Positions 1 through 10,798 of a DNA stretch of 64,000 bases are shown piece after piece. The notes under the pieces are model-generated. The model ran no database searches. It worked only from the letters and a program-made list of their open reading frames with translations, and had not been told where the DNA came from. Position numbers and translations under genes: made by a program. This DNA is from Otatea glauca (lineage: Eukaryota > Streptophyta > Magnoliopsida > Poales > Poaceae): assembly GCA_036346275.1 (NCBI GenBank), contig CM070730.1:41958918-42022917 (forward strand), read 5' to 3'. How positions within the stretch are numbered: position 1 is the stretch's first letter; each line of letters starts with the position of its first letter.

Positions 1-2098
1 TTTCAAATTTACCCAGTGAACATTTTCAAAATATTATTTTATATTCTGATAGAGCTATATTTTAGGTGAATTTAGAATTTTATTTCACTCAATTCGAGTT
101 ACAAAACAAAAGTTATAAGCATTTAAAGCAGCTCGGTTATGTAAATTCCAGAAAATACAAAATACGTTTTGAGTTGGAAGCGCCTTTTACGAATGCACTG
201 GGATTGCTTTGGCTGGTGACAAAGCGGTCCCACGCGGCTGAAACGAAGGAGTGGCTCGGGCTCAACGGCGGCGAAGTTCGTGGGGTTCCGGCGGAATGGG
301 TGCCTGGCGAGCACCGAGGTCACGCCGCTGCGTGGGTGGGGTCGCTCGCCGTGAGATGGCCGGGCGAGCTGCCACCGCGGCATCGCGGCGGATGGAGAAG
401 CTTCGCGGAGAAAAGCAGTGGTTCCCCGGTTGAATCGGTAATGGTTTAAGCATCTACGGGGTCAGGGCATTCCATTTTGGCGGTTGTCCGGGCCGGAGAA
501 GCGACGGTTTGGGCTGTCACCGTCGGCCGGCCGTGGGGAAGGAAGGCGCACGTGGCGACGGTGCTCCGGCGAGACTTGGGTCTGGCCGAGGGCAAATAAA
601 GCTATAGCATGACGAGGAGCTCCCGCTGATATTGTTGGTTGGTTCGGAGGAGCGACTAAGCGAGCTGCCACCGATTGCGGTTACGGGAAGATGAACAACA
701 ACGAAAGGAGTTCTCCGGTGGCGAAAATTAAGGAAAAGGAAATTAATTCTGAGTACCGGAGGATTGACCATAAGCGAATTTGGCATTGGCTTACAGGTGA
801 GGCAATTTGCTTTTCGACCTCAAGGTGAGGCTTCTCTTGGCAATGGCGGCTTCGAGAGAAAAAGAAACCGGCTTAAAGAGGTTGAGAGAAGTGGTGGAGG
901 TCTCAATGGCGGCGCATTGGTAGTATTTATAAGCGGTGCAACCGGCCTCACGAGGTTTCGCCAGCGGCCAGCGGCGGCAGCTCTGTTCTTGGCGTTGAGG
1001 TGGCGGAAGATTTTTCGAGTTTGGGGCAGCGCGGTATGGTGTGGGAGGCGTCAAGGACAAGTGTGGCAGCATTCGCTTGCTCTTGCTCGTGGCGTCAGCG
1101 ATGCATTGAACCAAATCGGTGAGTCAAGCGAGAGGATGAATCGGGAGAAGCGGCGGCGTCTCATGAAACAACGGGAAGAGGGAAAGGTATGTGGCGGGGC
1201 GGGGTCCACTGCAGCGACCGAGGCATTTTCCGTTCCTTGCCAGTGAACCGTTACCGTCAAAGGTTGGCCCACATGTCATTGAGAAAGCGAAACAAAGGAT
1301 AAGTCGGCGGGACAGCTCCATGTGAGCATTAAAACTGCTATCAAATCGTGGTCAATTTTTCTCAAACTTTTGACTAGTTTCTACTGGTAGTTTTAACCTC
1401 CAGTAAAAACTTTAGATTAAAATACCGCATGGTTAAATTATAAAAATTCGACCTTTGTAAGTTTATGCAGATTTGAATTTCAGTATTCTATTTATTTTGG
1501 GGTGTAAATCATATTAATTATTTTCCAGACTTTTTATAGGGATTATTTTTGTCTTATGGATAGCTCCATAAAAATTTCAAGTCAAAACCTCAAGCTAATA
1601 TTTTATAAAAATTCTGACATTAGGATTTCTAGTTTTTGATGGTCTCTGTTTTTGAATTATTAGAGGGCTTTGCTGACATGATCAAATCCTGAGATTTTTA
1701 TCAGGTGTAAACACTGTACTGAGGGTGCTATGGTAATTTTTCCAGCTCCAGATAAACTTCGATTATTTTTATTTAATTTTGACTTGTACTGTTTCTAGTC
1801 AAAAAGAGGTGTCATTCATTTTATTTACACATTTTTCTGTGCATAAAATTTTACTTCTTGATTTTACTGACTTACCAGAGTGGTTAAGGTTCTATGGTAA
1901 TTTTTCCAAAATTTATCTTTTACCATTTTATCTTTTCATCATTATCCATTCTTTAATTCTAGTTGTTTGATTTTCATTCAATACAAAAATCCAGGGAAAA
2001 TCCAAATAAATTTCAATCATGTCAAGAAAAATCATAAATAAATGTATTCAAATTCAAAATATTAATTTTCATATTATTCTATTTTTCGGGATGTTACA
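1..2098 (-). repeat. 3' LTR of the LARD-like element (partial)
   Basis: This is the portion of the left LTR inside the window. It matches 9877-11953. A GC-rich stretch (about 200-1300) ends near a minus-strand TATA box at 924-931 (TATAAATA on the minus strand) and is flanked by AT-rich DNA. Roughly 3.3 kb of this LTR should lie left of the window, judged from the full right copy. Short reading frames in the GC-rich part are not conserved between the two LTR copies and are not called as genes. Confidence 0.85.
924..931 (-). promoter_or_regulatory. TATA box in LARD 3' LTR
   Basis: The minus strand reads CTTATAAATACTACC. The same box is kept in the other LTR at 10791-10798 and analogous boxes occur in the family-A LTRs. 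A promoter role is inferred from position and conservation. Confidence 0.55.
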
Positions 2099-2100
2099 AA

Positions 2101-2113
2101 TCTACCCCCCTTA
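2101..2113 (-). other. Polypurine tract of the LARD-like element
   Basis: On the minus strand this reads AAGGGGGGTAGA immediately before the TGTAACATCC start of the 3' LTR. That is the expected position for the plus-strand primer of reverse transcription, and it fixes the element's orientation. Confidence 0.75.
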
Positions 2114-3170
2114 CAGAAATCTTGTCCCCGAGATTTGCAAGGACTAAATGGGTTAGAAAATTCTTTCTCGGATGTGGTTTTGTTGTTTCCTCGTCTTCTT
2201 GTTTCCAATATAGTCGCTTTGCAAAACATCGTTCTTGCGATTCCAAAGTGATGTATCTAGAATGGAGAAGATTTCTATTTGGGTTTCGCGTAAGCAGATG
2301 AGGAATATTACTAAATATCTCTTTTGATTGTATAACTAGGATTGTTAATAATGATAATCTAATTTAGAGGGTGACATGCGATATGTTTAGAATATTTGAG
2401 GGGAATGAATTAACGTTTGTTATTCGATTCATTTGGGAAGAATTAAACGTTATTATCAAGAAATGATATTTGAATATAATGGTTGATCTGAATAGTCAAC
2501 ACTAGTTGACGAGATTAGTTTAGAATGAATGTCATTCGATGTGGTCTTTAGATTGAAAGCAGGTGAAGATAGTTCAAGGTTTAGGTTGAGGTAGGAGAAT
2601 AAAATGATCCGTGATTTAATTAGCTCGATCATCTTGGTAGACAGAGGGTTTCAGATTTTATTTATATTTGGCAATTATGAAGGAATATAATGTACAAAGT
2701 CAAAAGGGTTGATTGCAGGATTTGAATACATAAAAGGGCGTTTTAGATATTACATTGTCGGGTGTAATTACATAAGGAAGATCTTTACATAAGCGACATC
2801 GAGGGGGGTTGTTCTAGGTATTAGATACTTCTTAAGTCTTTGATATAACTTGAAATCACTTATGTCATCCTTGGCGAGATGAAGAACCTTTTGGGTAGAT
2901 TTTGGTGAAGTGATGAGATTCTTCTCAATCGCATAAGCGGCGTTGTCCATCTTATTGAAACAATAGAAGATTATTCACGATGTTATAAAATAGATGGAGG
3001 ATTGATCGGACAATGGTTAAAAATGAAAGCTGAAAGTTTGACACTTAACATCCTACCGGCTATTTGGAAGGATTAAGATAAGATATATTTTGATGAGAGT
3101 TGATTAAATTCATAAGGCAATATTCCGCTTATCGAAATATTACTTTAAGATTAGACACAATGATTTCAAA
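2114..3170 (-). other. LARD interior, 3' segment, no recognised gene
   Basis: AT-rich interior DNA between the Gag remnant and the polypurine tract. A 60-residue minus-strand frame at 2768-2950 is acidic and lysine-rich, but I recognise no family. No RT, RNase H or integrase motif is visible in any frame. This may be decayed coding DNA downstream of gag or a noncoding spacer. Confidence 0.5.
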
Positions 3171-3175
3171 TTAAT

Positions 3176-4150
3176 CTAAGTTATGAAACTATATTTATAT
3201 GAGATGTACACGGCATTGTGTCGGGTATGCCATGATTGATGTCTTGAGTTGGAGTGAATGCGAGATAGGGTCTTCTTGGCCTTGATGTCGACTTTGCATT
3301 TCTTGTTGTTTGGCTTCATGGGGTTGAGGTGGATTTTGCTTCTTCTTTGGGTACTTGTTGGCATAATGCCCACGTTCACGATAGCAAAAGCAAATGTGAT
3401 GATTGCTGGTCTTGAGCACCGGACGGCTGTTCACTGATGTTGTTGGAGGAATGAACAAATGATGGTTGAAATTGAGGATGGAATTGAGCAGAATTCCTCT
3501 TGGGGCAAGCGTCTTCGTTCAATCGCCTCTTCTTTAAGCGATTCTTGAGCAAAGCTGATTGATTTTGTTCCTCCTATTCTTGGAGTTATAATCTTAGCGA
3601 TGTGACTTACGGTATGACCATGGTTGTAGGAAATATTTGTTCTTCTTGCGGGCATCGCTTAGCAAGATGACCCTCAGTGACAGTTGAAGCACTCACGCTT
3701 CTCTTGTGGCGTCTTGATGGGTATGATTGGATTCTCAATACCACCTTCCTTTTAATCTCAACTTGCGGACATTTCCTTGCCCAATGACCTTCTTCACCAC
3801 ACAAGAAACATCTTGATGGCGATGACCACTTATTACTTCTGGATGAAGGCGGTCAAAGTCGTGTGTTGTTTCTTTAACTCCTTAGGCAATATTTTACGTG
3901 TAGCTAGTTTTTCTCTTGATTGCCAAATCTTGAGCAACTAAGGCTCGAAATTTCTCTCGGCGATCTTTGAATTGTATTGGCAACTATCGGATCTAGGGAC
4001 ATTGAGTGGGCAATGGTCATGACCTTCACAAAGGTAATAAGTGATATTGCTCATAGGACATTTTCGGAGAATGATTTCCTTCACAGGTGGAGCAATTTAT
4101 TGCATGCTCATCGTGATGTGTCCTATTTCTCCACATCGAATGCAAGCACG
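3176..4150 (-). pseudogene. Gag-like protein with a tandem series of CCHC zinc knuckles (decayed)
   Basis: Minus-strand frames carry a run of nucleic-acid-binding zinc knuckles. In reading order: CIRCGEIGH near 4120-4146; CSTCEGNH followed by a shifted cysteine near 4045-4100; YLCEGHDHCP near 4010-4035; an intact CFLCGEEGHWARKCP at 3766-3810; CFNCH then, after a frameshift, EGHLAKRCP near 3660-3700; a degenerate SYNHGH copy near 3615-3640; and CFCYRERGHYANKYP near 3350-3395, where the second and fourth metal ligands are tyrosine. Retroviral-type Gag usually has one or two such knuckles, so up to seven is unusual. Stops and frameshifts separate them, so no intact protein is made from this copy. 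A Gag nucleocapsid role is inferred from position between PBS and PPT; a captured cellular CCHC protein is the alternative. Confidence 0.6.
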
Positions 4151-6516
4151 ATCTTGATTGGTTGGGTTGGCAACACTTCAAAGAACATCGTTTAGGTATT
4201 GAGTGAAATGTAGGAGTAGGCTTGATCTAAACCATTTCCTTTTCGGGCAAGAAGAGCCAAGGTTGGAATTGTTCGTACTAAATGTTGGGAACTGGTGAAC
4301 TAAGGTAGGATTATCATTAGATGGCTTAAAGCTGAACATGGCTTCACTTTCCAAGATTTTACTGGGAATCTTGTCACGGTATCTGCTACAATGGTTGTTA
4401 AGACAAGGTTATTTAGATGGAATGCTGTTGGATTTCACGAAGTGAATGAGAAGTGCTAGTAAGTTATACCAAGATTCTTTAGCAACAAAAAGCTAACTTA
4501 ATAAGAGGTACACGGCATGTTAAAATGTTTGAGATGAACAAAAGGATACATCTCAACCAGAGTTATTTGGAAAGAACCGAAGATTGATTATAAAGGCTGA
4601 AAAACCTATTACTCATTACTTGTGGTGGATGCATTAATGGATTGTGTCGGAGGTGTCTTCAAGATGTTGAACTTGGGAGGATATGGTTAGATGAAAGTTA
4701 TCCATTTTACAAAGTATCATTCTGTTTATTAAAATATTATTTTGAGAATAACCTATATATGGATTTGGTAATTCTTGGTTAATTTATAAGGCGGTGTCTC
4801 ATTCCTTAAAACATTGTTTCAAGGTTGGTTATTTGTTAGTTATTAGTTCATAAGGCAACTTTTCGTTCCTTAAAATTTTCTTAATTAGATTTTCTTATTA
4901 AATAAGGGTTGGCACATCGTAAATTTCCACCTAATGGTTTAACATTTACGAGAGTAACCAGAAAGCAATCTGAAGTTTCAAAACTTAAAATTGCAACAAC
5001 ACAAAATATATATATATATGCTCAACTTAGTATGCGGGAGGGTATCTAAGTTTTTTTCTTTTATCCTAACCATATGTATCTCTGCACAAGAGGTTTACTA
5101 TGCGATTAGAATAATGTGTCATTTGGATAGTACTATTTTTAAAATAAGCCATTCGACGACGACTTTCTTTTAATCTTTATACTACTTGCAACATGTTAGT
5201 ACTCCAAAACTTCCATGAAGTCAATGGTTGCGACACTTTGTTACTTCCCTATTCTCGAGTTGTTGATGTAGGCGTCACTCGTTTATTGATTTATTACGAA
5301 TTGTTTTCAAAAGATTTGTCGGTAGTTTTATTAAGCATAAGGAGAGAGTTTCTTCTAGATAGGATAACTAGAAGTGAAGAGAAAATTCTACAAGGAAGAA
5401 ATGGGTATATGAATTATCCATTAAAAGGGAAGGGTGTACAGATAAAGAAACTAAATCTCACAAATGGAAAAAGTACATCTACAATTAATCTTGCTCTTTT
5501 TATATTCCTATTAGAAAATAGGATTTTCAATTTATTTATTTATTTATTTTATTATTTTTTTACAACCATCTCAAGGTTTCTATTTAGAAGTATAGAACTT
5601 CTCGGGTTATAGTTCATTTTCATGGTATATAATCTAGACAATGTAATGAGGTAAATGGTTAAGAATTATTATTGGAAAAATTAAACTTTAATTAGCCAAA
5701 ACAGCTTATGTAAATTGGTGTGGTCTCAAGTAAAGCTAGAAATGATAATGGTAACTATATTACTAATCCTAATAATTGCTTGATTTTGAGAAAAGCTAAT
5801 GGTTATAATGGTTTACACAGATAAAAAGTTCTACCAAGAAAGGGTAAGTTTGGAAGAAATTTTTATAGAAAGAAGAGATGAGCTATCTTATGATTTCCAA
5901 TTTATCCAATGGGTTAAGTTTCCTATATTTATACATACGGACAACTTATTGTGAAACTTCAACCTAGAGGTTAAGTTCACATATAAATCAGTCCTAACAA
6001 CCAAAATAAAAACCAATTTTCAAATAGCAAGTTATAAATACCACATTAAAATGCTTTATATAACTAGAGCGAAATAATATGCTATATGTAAGGGTTCTTA
6101 TCTTAAGGCAAGTCTTAATATATTCTAACCTTACGCATTTCTTTGCTAGGTGAAGTCGTCTCATCATGCACTAGGTTCTTTGAGCTTTGTTTCTGCTTTG
6201 TCGAGATTAGTGAAGTGTTGTTGGCTCCCATGATATTGCCGGCGTAGAACTTGTAGCCTTCATTTGCAAGCAAGATAGCGACATATCTCGGACGTCTTCA
6301 GAAGCAACTAGCGAAGATACACTATCTTTAAGGAAAGAGGAGAATTTGTTTACAAATCAAATTGAAAGTAGTGGTAAGGATGAGAACTTAAGAATGAGGA
6401 GAGAATAGCAAAGCCTACATTTTGCAAATATAGTAGCTTTTGAGAATAAGATTTTGAACTTGCTTATTCCAATGCTAACGACCATTCTATCTAGGGTTTA
6501 TCCTCTGATCGGCATA
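4151..6516 (-). other. LARD interior, 5' segment (leader and possible Gag N-terminus)
   Basis: About 2.4 kb of AT-rich DNA lies between the zinc-knuckle remnant and the PBS. Frames are short and broken and no conserved motif is recognisable on either strand. A 139-residue plus-strand frame at 5193-5612 is antisense to the element, AT-rich and matches nothing I know. Expected content is the leader and N-terminal gag, but I cannot confirm it. Confidence 0.4.
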
Positions 6517-6527
6517 GCTCGATACCA
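6517..6527 (-). other. Primer-binding site of the LARD-like element
   Basis: The minus strand reads TGGTATCGAGC, one base short of the usual plant initiator-methionine tRNA primer site TGGTATCAGAGC. It sits 5 bp inside the LTR edge at 6533, as expected downstream of the 5' LTR on the minus strand. Confidence 0.7.
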
Positions 6528-7195
6528 ATCTTTGTGAGACCCGTTCGATGAGCAGGAACCTCCATGTGATTACTGTGCCATTCCCTGGATCAGTAGCTAG
6601 CACTCACATGTTTACAACAATTGGAATCACAACCATACAACATAATATTAAGCGGAAGCTATTATTTAAAGAAAATCTTACAACTCAGAGATATAGCAGC
6701 AAAAGAAGCAAGGTCTTGTAGTGTGCCCATCCAAAACCCGCAGGCAACTGACAAGGCATAATCCCTAGAAAGATTCGATGAAGAAAATCCCGCAACCTGC
6801 GATGAAAAGGAATCCTCGAAGCCTCGCTAAATTATCCACCTAAAAACAACATATAAGCAAGGGTGAGTACTTTCGTACTCCGCAAGACTTGAGCAAAGCC
6901 TATAATATATGCAGGTCATTTCAAAGGAGGCTACTACAGTTAATTTGCATAAGCGAGATTGATCTTTGTAAAACAAGTTATTTACAAGCGAATTTGTAAA
7001 AGCATAATTGACTCATATGAAATAAGTAAAGCATAAGTAATACTCACAACCCATCGTGAATATCGAATAATCCAGAAATGGAATCCAATAATGTCGATCC
7101 TTTGACATGAAACAAAAGCTGATAAAACAGGTTCCAAACCAAAACCCAATTTTGGAAAATACCAAAGCATTCTAACATTGGAATGACTTCACCAA

Positions 7196-7318
7196 GTGTC
7201 CATAACCGTGGACACGGCTAATCGATTAGATTTACACTCTGCGAGAGGTGTACGACTTTACCCACAAGGAATGATCAACCACTTTTGCGGATCGGTTAAC
7301 ACACTTCCTTTGGTGTGT
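7196..7318. other. Structured LTR block: four consecutive paired motifs
   Basis: In order: GTGTCCA (7196-7202) pairs with TGGACAC (7209-7215); CTAATCGATTAG (7218-7229) is a perfect palindrome; CTCT/AGAG (7237-7247) closes a 3-nt loop; ACACAC (7299-7304) pairs with GTGTGT (7313-7318). Homologous blocks at 23275-23399, 39817-39936, 55872-55995 and 59731-59852 keep the same order with different bases in the stems. Function is unknown; RNA structure is the leading inference. Confidence 0.65.
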
Positions 7319-7657
7319 CGGCAAGGAGATCATCTGAGCCGTTACATTATCTAGATGTGGCTTTGAACCAGCCGGGACGTTTGACCCTCGCCATGGAAGC
7401 GAAACACTCACCCAAGGCGTGGCTCCTTTCATCACACCCAACACCACGTTTACATCACGGCAAGGCGTACCGTTGCATTGGTAAGTAAACCCCTACAGAC
7501 AGACCAAACCGGAATGCACTGTGCATAACTCCGCCTTCCATAGATGCAAAGCCACACCTAAACAACTTAATAGGCTAAGACCCGCCCATACAAGCCCTCG
7601 TGGTTGTACGAAATTCTTGGATCTATAGCGTCCCATTGCTCGGTCCTTAATCCGACA

Positions 7658-7725
7658 CGGGCGATACTCCACCCTAACTACGTGCAAATCCCTCTGCACC
7701 TCCGGCTATTGCCAATAATCGCCCG
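7658..7725. other. Second structured LTR block with a long-range stem
   Basis: CGGGCGAT (7658-7665) pairs perfectly with ATCGCCCG (7718-7725), enclosing an inner GTGCA/TGCAC stem (7682-7686 and 7695-7699). The family-A copy pairs CGGGCAAT (25452-25459) with ATTGCCCG (25517-25524), so the two arms changed together. Confidence 0.55.
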
Positions 7726-10700
7726 CATCAAAACCATAGTTTTATTTTGGGTTTTTAATCAACATACCCATAACCAACAGCTTTATTTCCAACATTTTCC
7801 ATTTCTTAAGAAACAAGTTTTGATCTGATCATCATTCTCAGTGATCTAATAGCATGGCTAAGCATGGATAAACTGTAATCGTATATACCCACAATGACAT
7901 TAAGTAACTGTCTAAGCTCAATCTATGGTTATCAAGGTACACATGTTCATACTTATCAAGGAAGTTTCATGAGAAAGCAGTATAACTACGATTACCACAA
8001 AATAGCGAATTCTGAGAAAGTAAGCAGCGTGCATGAAACATTTAATAAACACAATGCAAATTAAATCTGGGATCAAGATGGTCAAAGGGGTGCTTGCCTT
8101 GCTTATATATCGTTTACGACGAAGCGCGATCGCGGATGCGAAACAACGATGGAGGAAGGGACGTCAAATTCTACGTCGATCGATCGGAAAATATAGCAAA
8201 TAATAAACTTCAATAAGAGGCGAAAAGAAGGCAGACAGAAAATCAAATAAAGATTCATTGCGAAAACAGAATACTTTAGAGTTTGAATTATTTAAGCAAT
8301 TACTTTATTCTTAAACTTAATGACTTCATGATAAACAAAGCAGGGTTTTCTTTAGAGATTATCTATTCTTGAATTACGAATTCAAGAGGCTAAAATTATG
8401 AATTTCAGTATTTACGATTTGAATTATAGATGCTAAAATTATTTGGATTAAAAGAATTAAAATACTAGTTAAGGTTATGCTATGACACTTAGCTTTAAGA
8501 TTTGCATAAGAAGGGTTCTTAATAGGTTATGGTGATAAGCTAGCTAATTAGATTTATTTATAGTTTTAAGAAGATTACGGTGATACAAATTTATTGACTA
8601 CAAACTTCTTCATTAATACAATGCTCACTTATTCATTTTATAAGGTTCATTAAACATAATATTTAGGGCTATTTAACCAACATGATTTATGTGGAAAACA
8701 TGATGAAATATGATTATTTCATCATAATAGTGTAGTATATACTTTGGATAATGATTCTAAACAACTTTTATGAATTATAATGTTTAGGTGAAAAGCTAAG
8801 CGCGTTGCTAAAAAGCTATCATGACACTAAGTTTAAGTTGAGCGAAATCGGCTAAAAGGGCTACAACTATCCTTATCATATTAGGGTTTTGCATAGCGAA
8901 AACTATATGAATCATTAGTTATAAATAAAACATTTTCTCGAACATAATAGTACATATCCTAAACATCATTTCTAAACTGATTTCCATAGTATTTGCATTT
9001 AGGCGAGGGTTCTACGGATTGATGAAAAAGCTTGATAGTTCAATTTATTACTCGATAAGGGTTCACTTTTGATATTAGATTGCGACTACACCGCCTAGGA
9101 TAATCTACTCATTTTCGAGGCATTAATAGGGCATGATATTAGAAGTAATTTAAGGTTGGTTTCGCGACAAATGGCTTTTATCCGCGATACTTTTCCTATA
9201 AGCGATCATTAGGGTCTAACATTATTTTATTTCAACCTAACACTAACATAAGATACTTTTGCCTAAATAGCAAGGGTACTACTTTTCAAAGCTATAGGAT
9301 TTGATTTCATCAAATTTAGAGTTTATTTGCGATGGTTACAACTATTCCAATTATGAGATTATTAATACTTTAACTATTGATCATTTACTGTTTTATATAA
9401 TAATATTTATATATCCTTTTATATCTGAGATCCTTGCAATGACAGAGGTATAATAAAACTGGTTTGGTTACTATTTGAATTCATTTGATCCATGTCACGA
9501 TTATTTGATCTTCTATGCCATATGAATATACACTTTTACATTTTAGTTACTTCATACTTGTCATAATAATTCAATTCAAATTCATTTCTTAAATATTTTG
9601 GAAACTCAAGTATCCTACTGACATGCTAATATTTAGAAACTAATTTTACTTATTCCATATTCCTTTTATTCAAATTATGTTTATTTGAATTTTCTAATAC
9701 ATTGATTATAATCTTTACTAGAAGGTAATTCAAACAATAATAAAACTTAAATATTTTTATATATTTGAACTTCTGGAAGTATGAATATTTTACTAAAATT
9801 AGTTTCATTCCACCTAAAGTTTGTTTACAACTTTTTAATATGTAGTACTTATTTTTGTCTCTTCTTTAAATTTGAATTTCAAATTTACCCAGTGAACATT
9901 TTCAAAATATTATTTTATATTCTGATAGAGCTATATTTTAGGTGAATTTAGAATTTTATTTCACTCAATTCGGAGTTACAAAACAAAAGTTATAAGCATT
10001 TAAAGCAGCTCGGTTATGTAAATTCCAGAAAATACAAAATACGTTTTGAGTTGGGCGCCTTTACCGAATGCTGCTGGGATTGCTTTGGGTGGTGACAAAG
10101 CGGTCCCACGCAGCGCAAACAGAGGAGTGGCTCGGGCTCAGCGGCGAAGTTTCGTGGGGGTTCGGCGGAATGGGTGGCTGGCGAGGCACCGAGTCACGCC
10201 GCTGCGTGGGTGGGTCGCTCGCGGTGAGGATGGCGGGCGAGCTGCCACCGGCGACATGCGGCGGATGGAGAAGCTTCGCGGGAGAAAAGCGATGGTTCCC
10301 GGTTGAATCGGTAATGGTTTAAGCATCTACGGGGTCGGGCATTCCATTTTGGCGGTTGTCCGGGCGGAAGCGGCGGTTTGGCTATCACCGTCGGCGGCCG
10401 TGGGGAAGGAAGGCGCCGCGTGTCGGCGGTGCTCGTGAAACTTAGGTGCGGCGAGGGCAAATAAAGCTATAGCATGACGAGGAGCTCCGTGATATTGTTG
10501 GTTGGTTCGGAGAAGCGACTAAATGAGTGCCACCGATTGCGGTTACGGGAAGATGAGCAACAACGAAAGGAGTTCTCGGTGGCGAAAATTAAGGAAAAGA
10601 GGAAATTAATTCTTTGAGTACCGGGAGGATTGACATAAGCGAATTTGGCATTGGCTTACGAGTGAGGCAATTTGCTTTTCGACCTCAAGGCTCGAGCTTC

Positions 10701-10790
10701 TCTTGGCAATGGCGGCTTCGGAGAAAAAGAAGGCTTGGCTTAAAGAGGTTCGGAGAAGTGGTGGAGGTCTCAATGGCGATGCATTGGTAG

Positions 10791-10798
10791 TATTTATA
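10791..10798 (-). promoter_or_regulatory. TATA box in LARD 5' LTR
   Basis: TATAAATA on the minus strand, conserved with 924-931 of the other LTR. This would be the promoter driving the element's own transcript. Confidence 0.55.

Noticed and set aside
66..1321. Several frames of 60-160 residues in the GC-rich part of the LARD LTR
   Set aside because: Not conserved in the second LTR copy (10046-11241), where indels change the frames; LTR promoter-proximal GC-rich DNA explains them.
5193..5612. A 139-residue plus-strand frame in the LARD interior
   Set aside because: Antisense to the element, AT-rich, no similarity I recognise.
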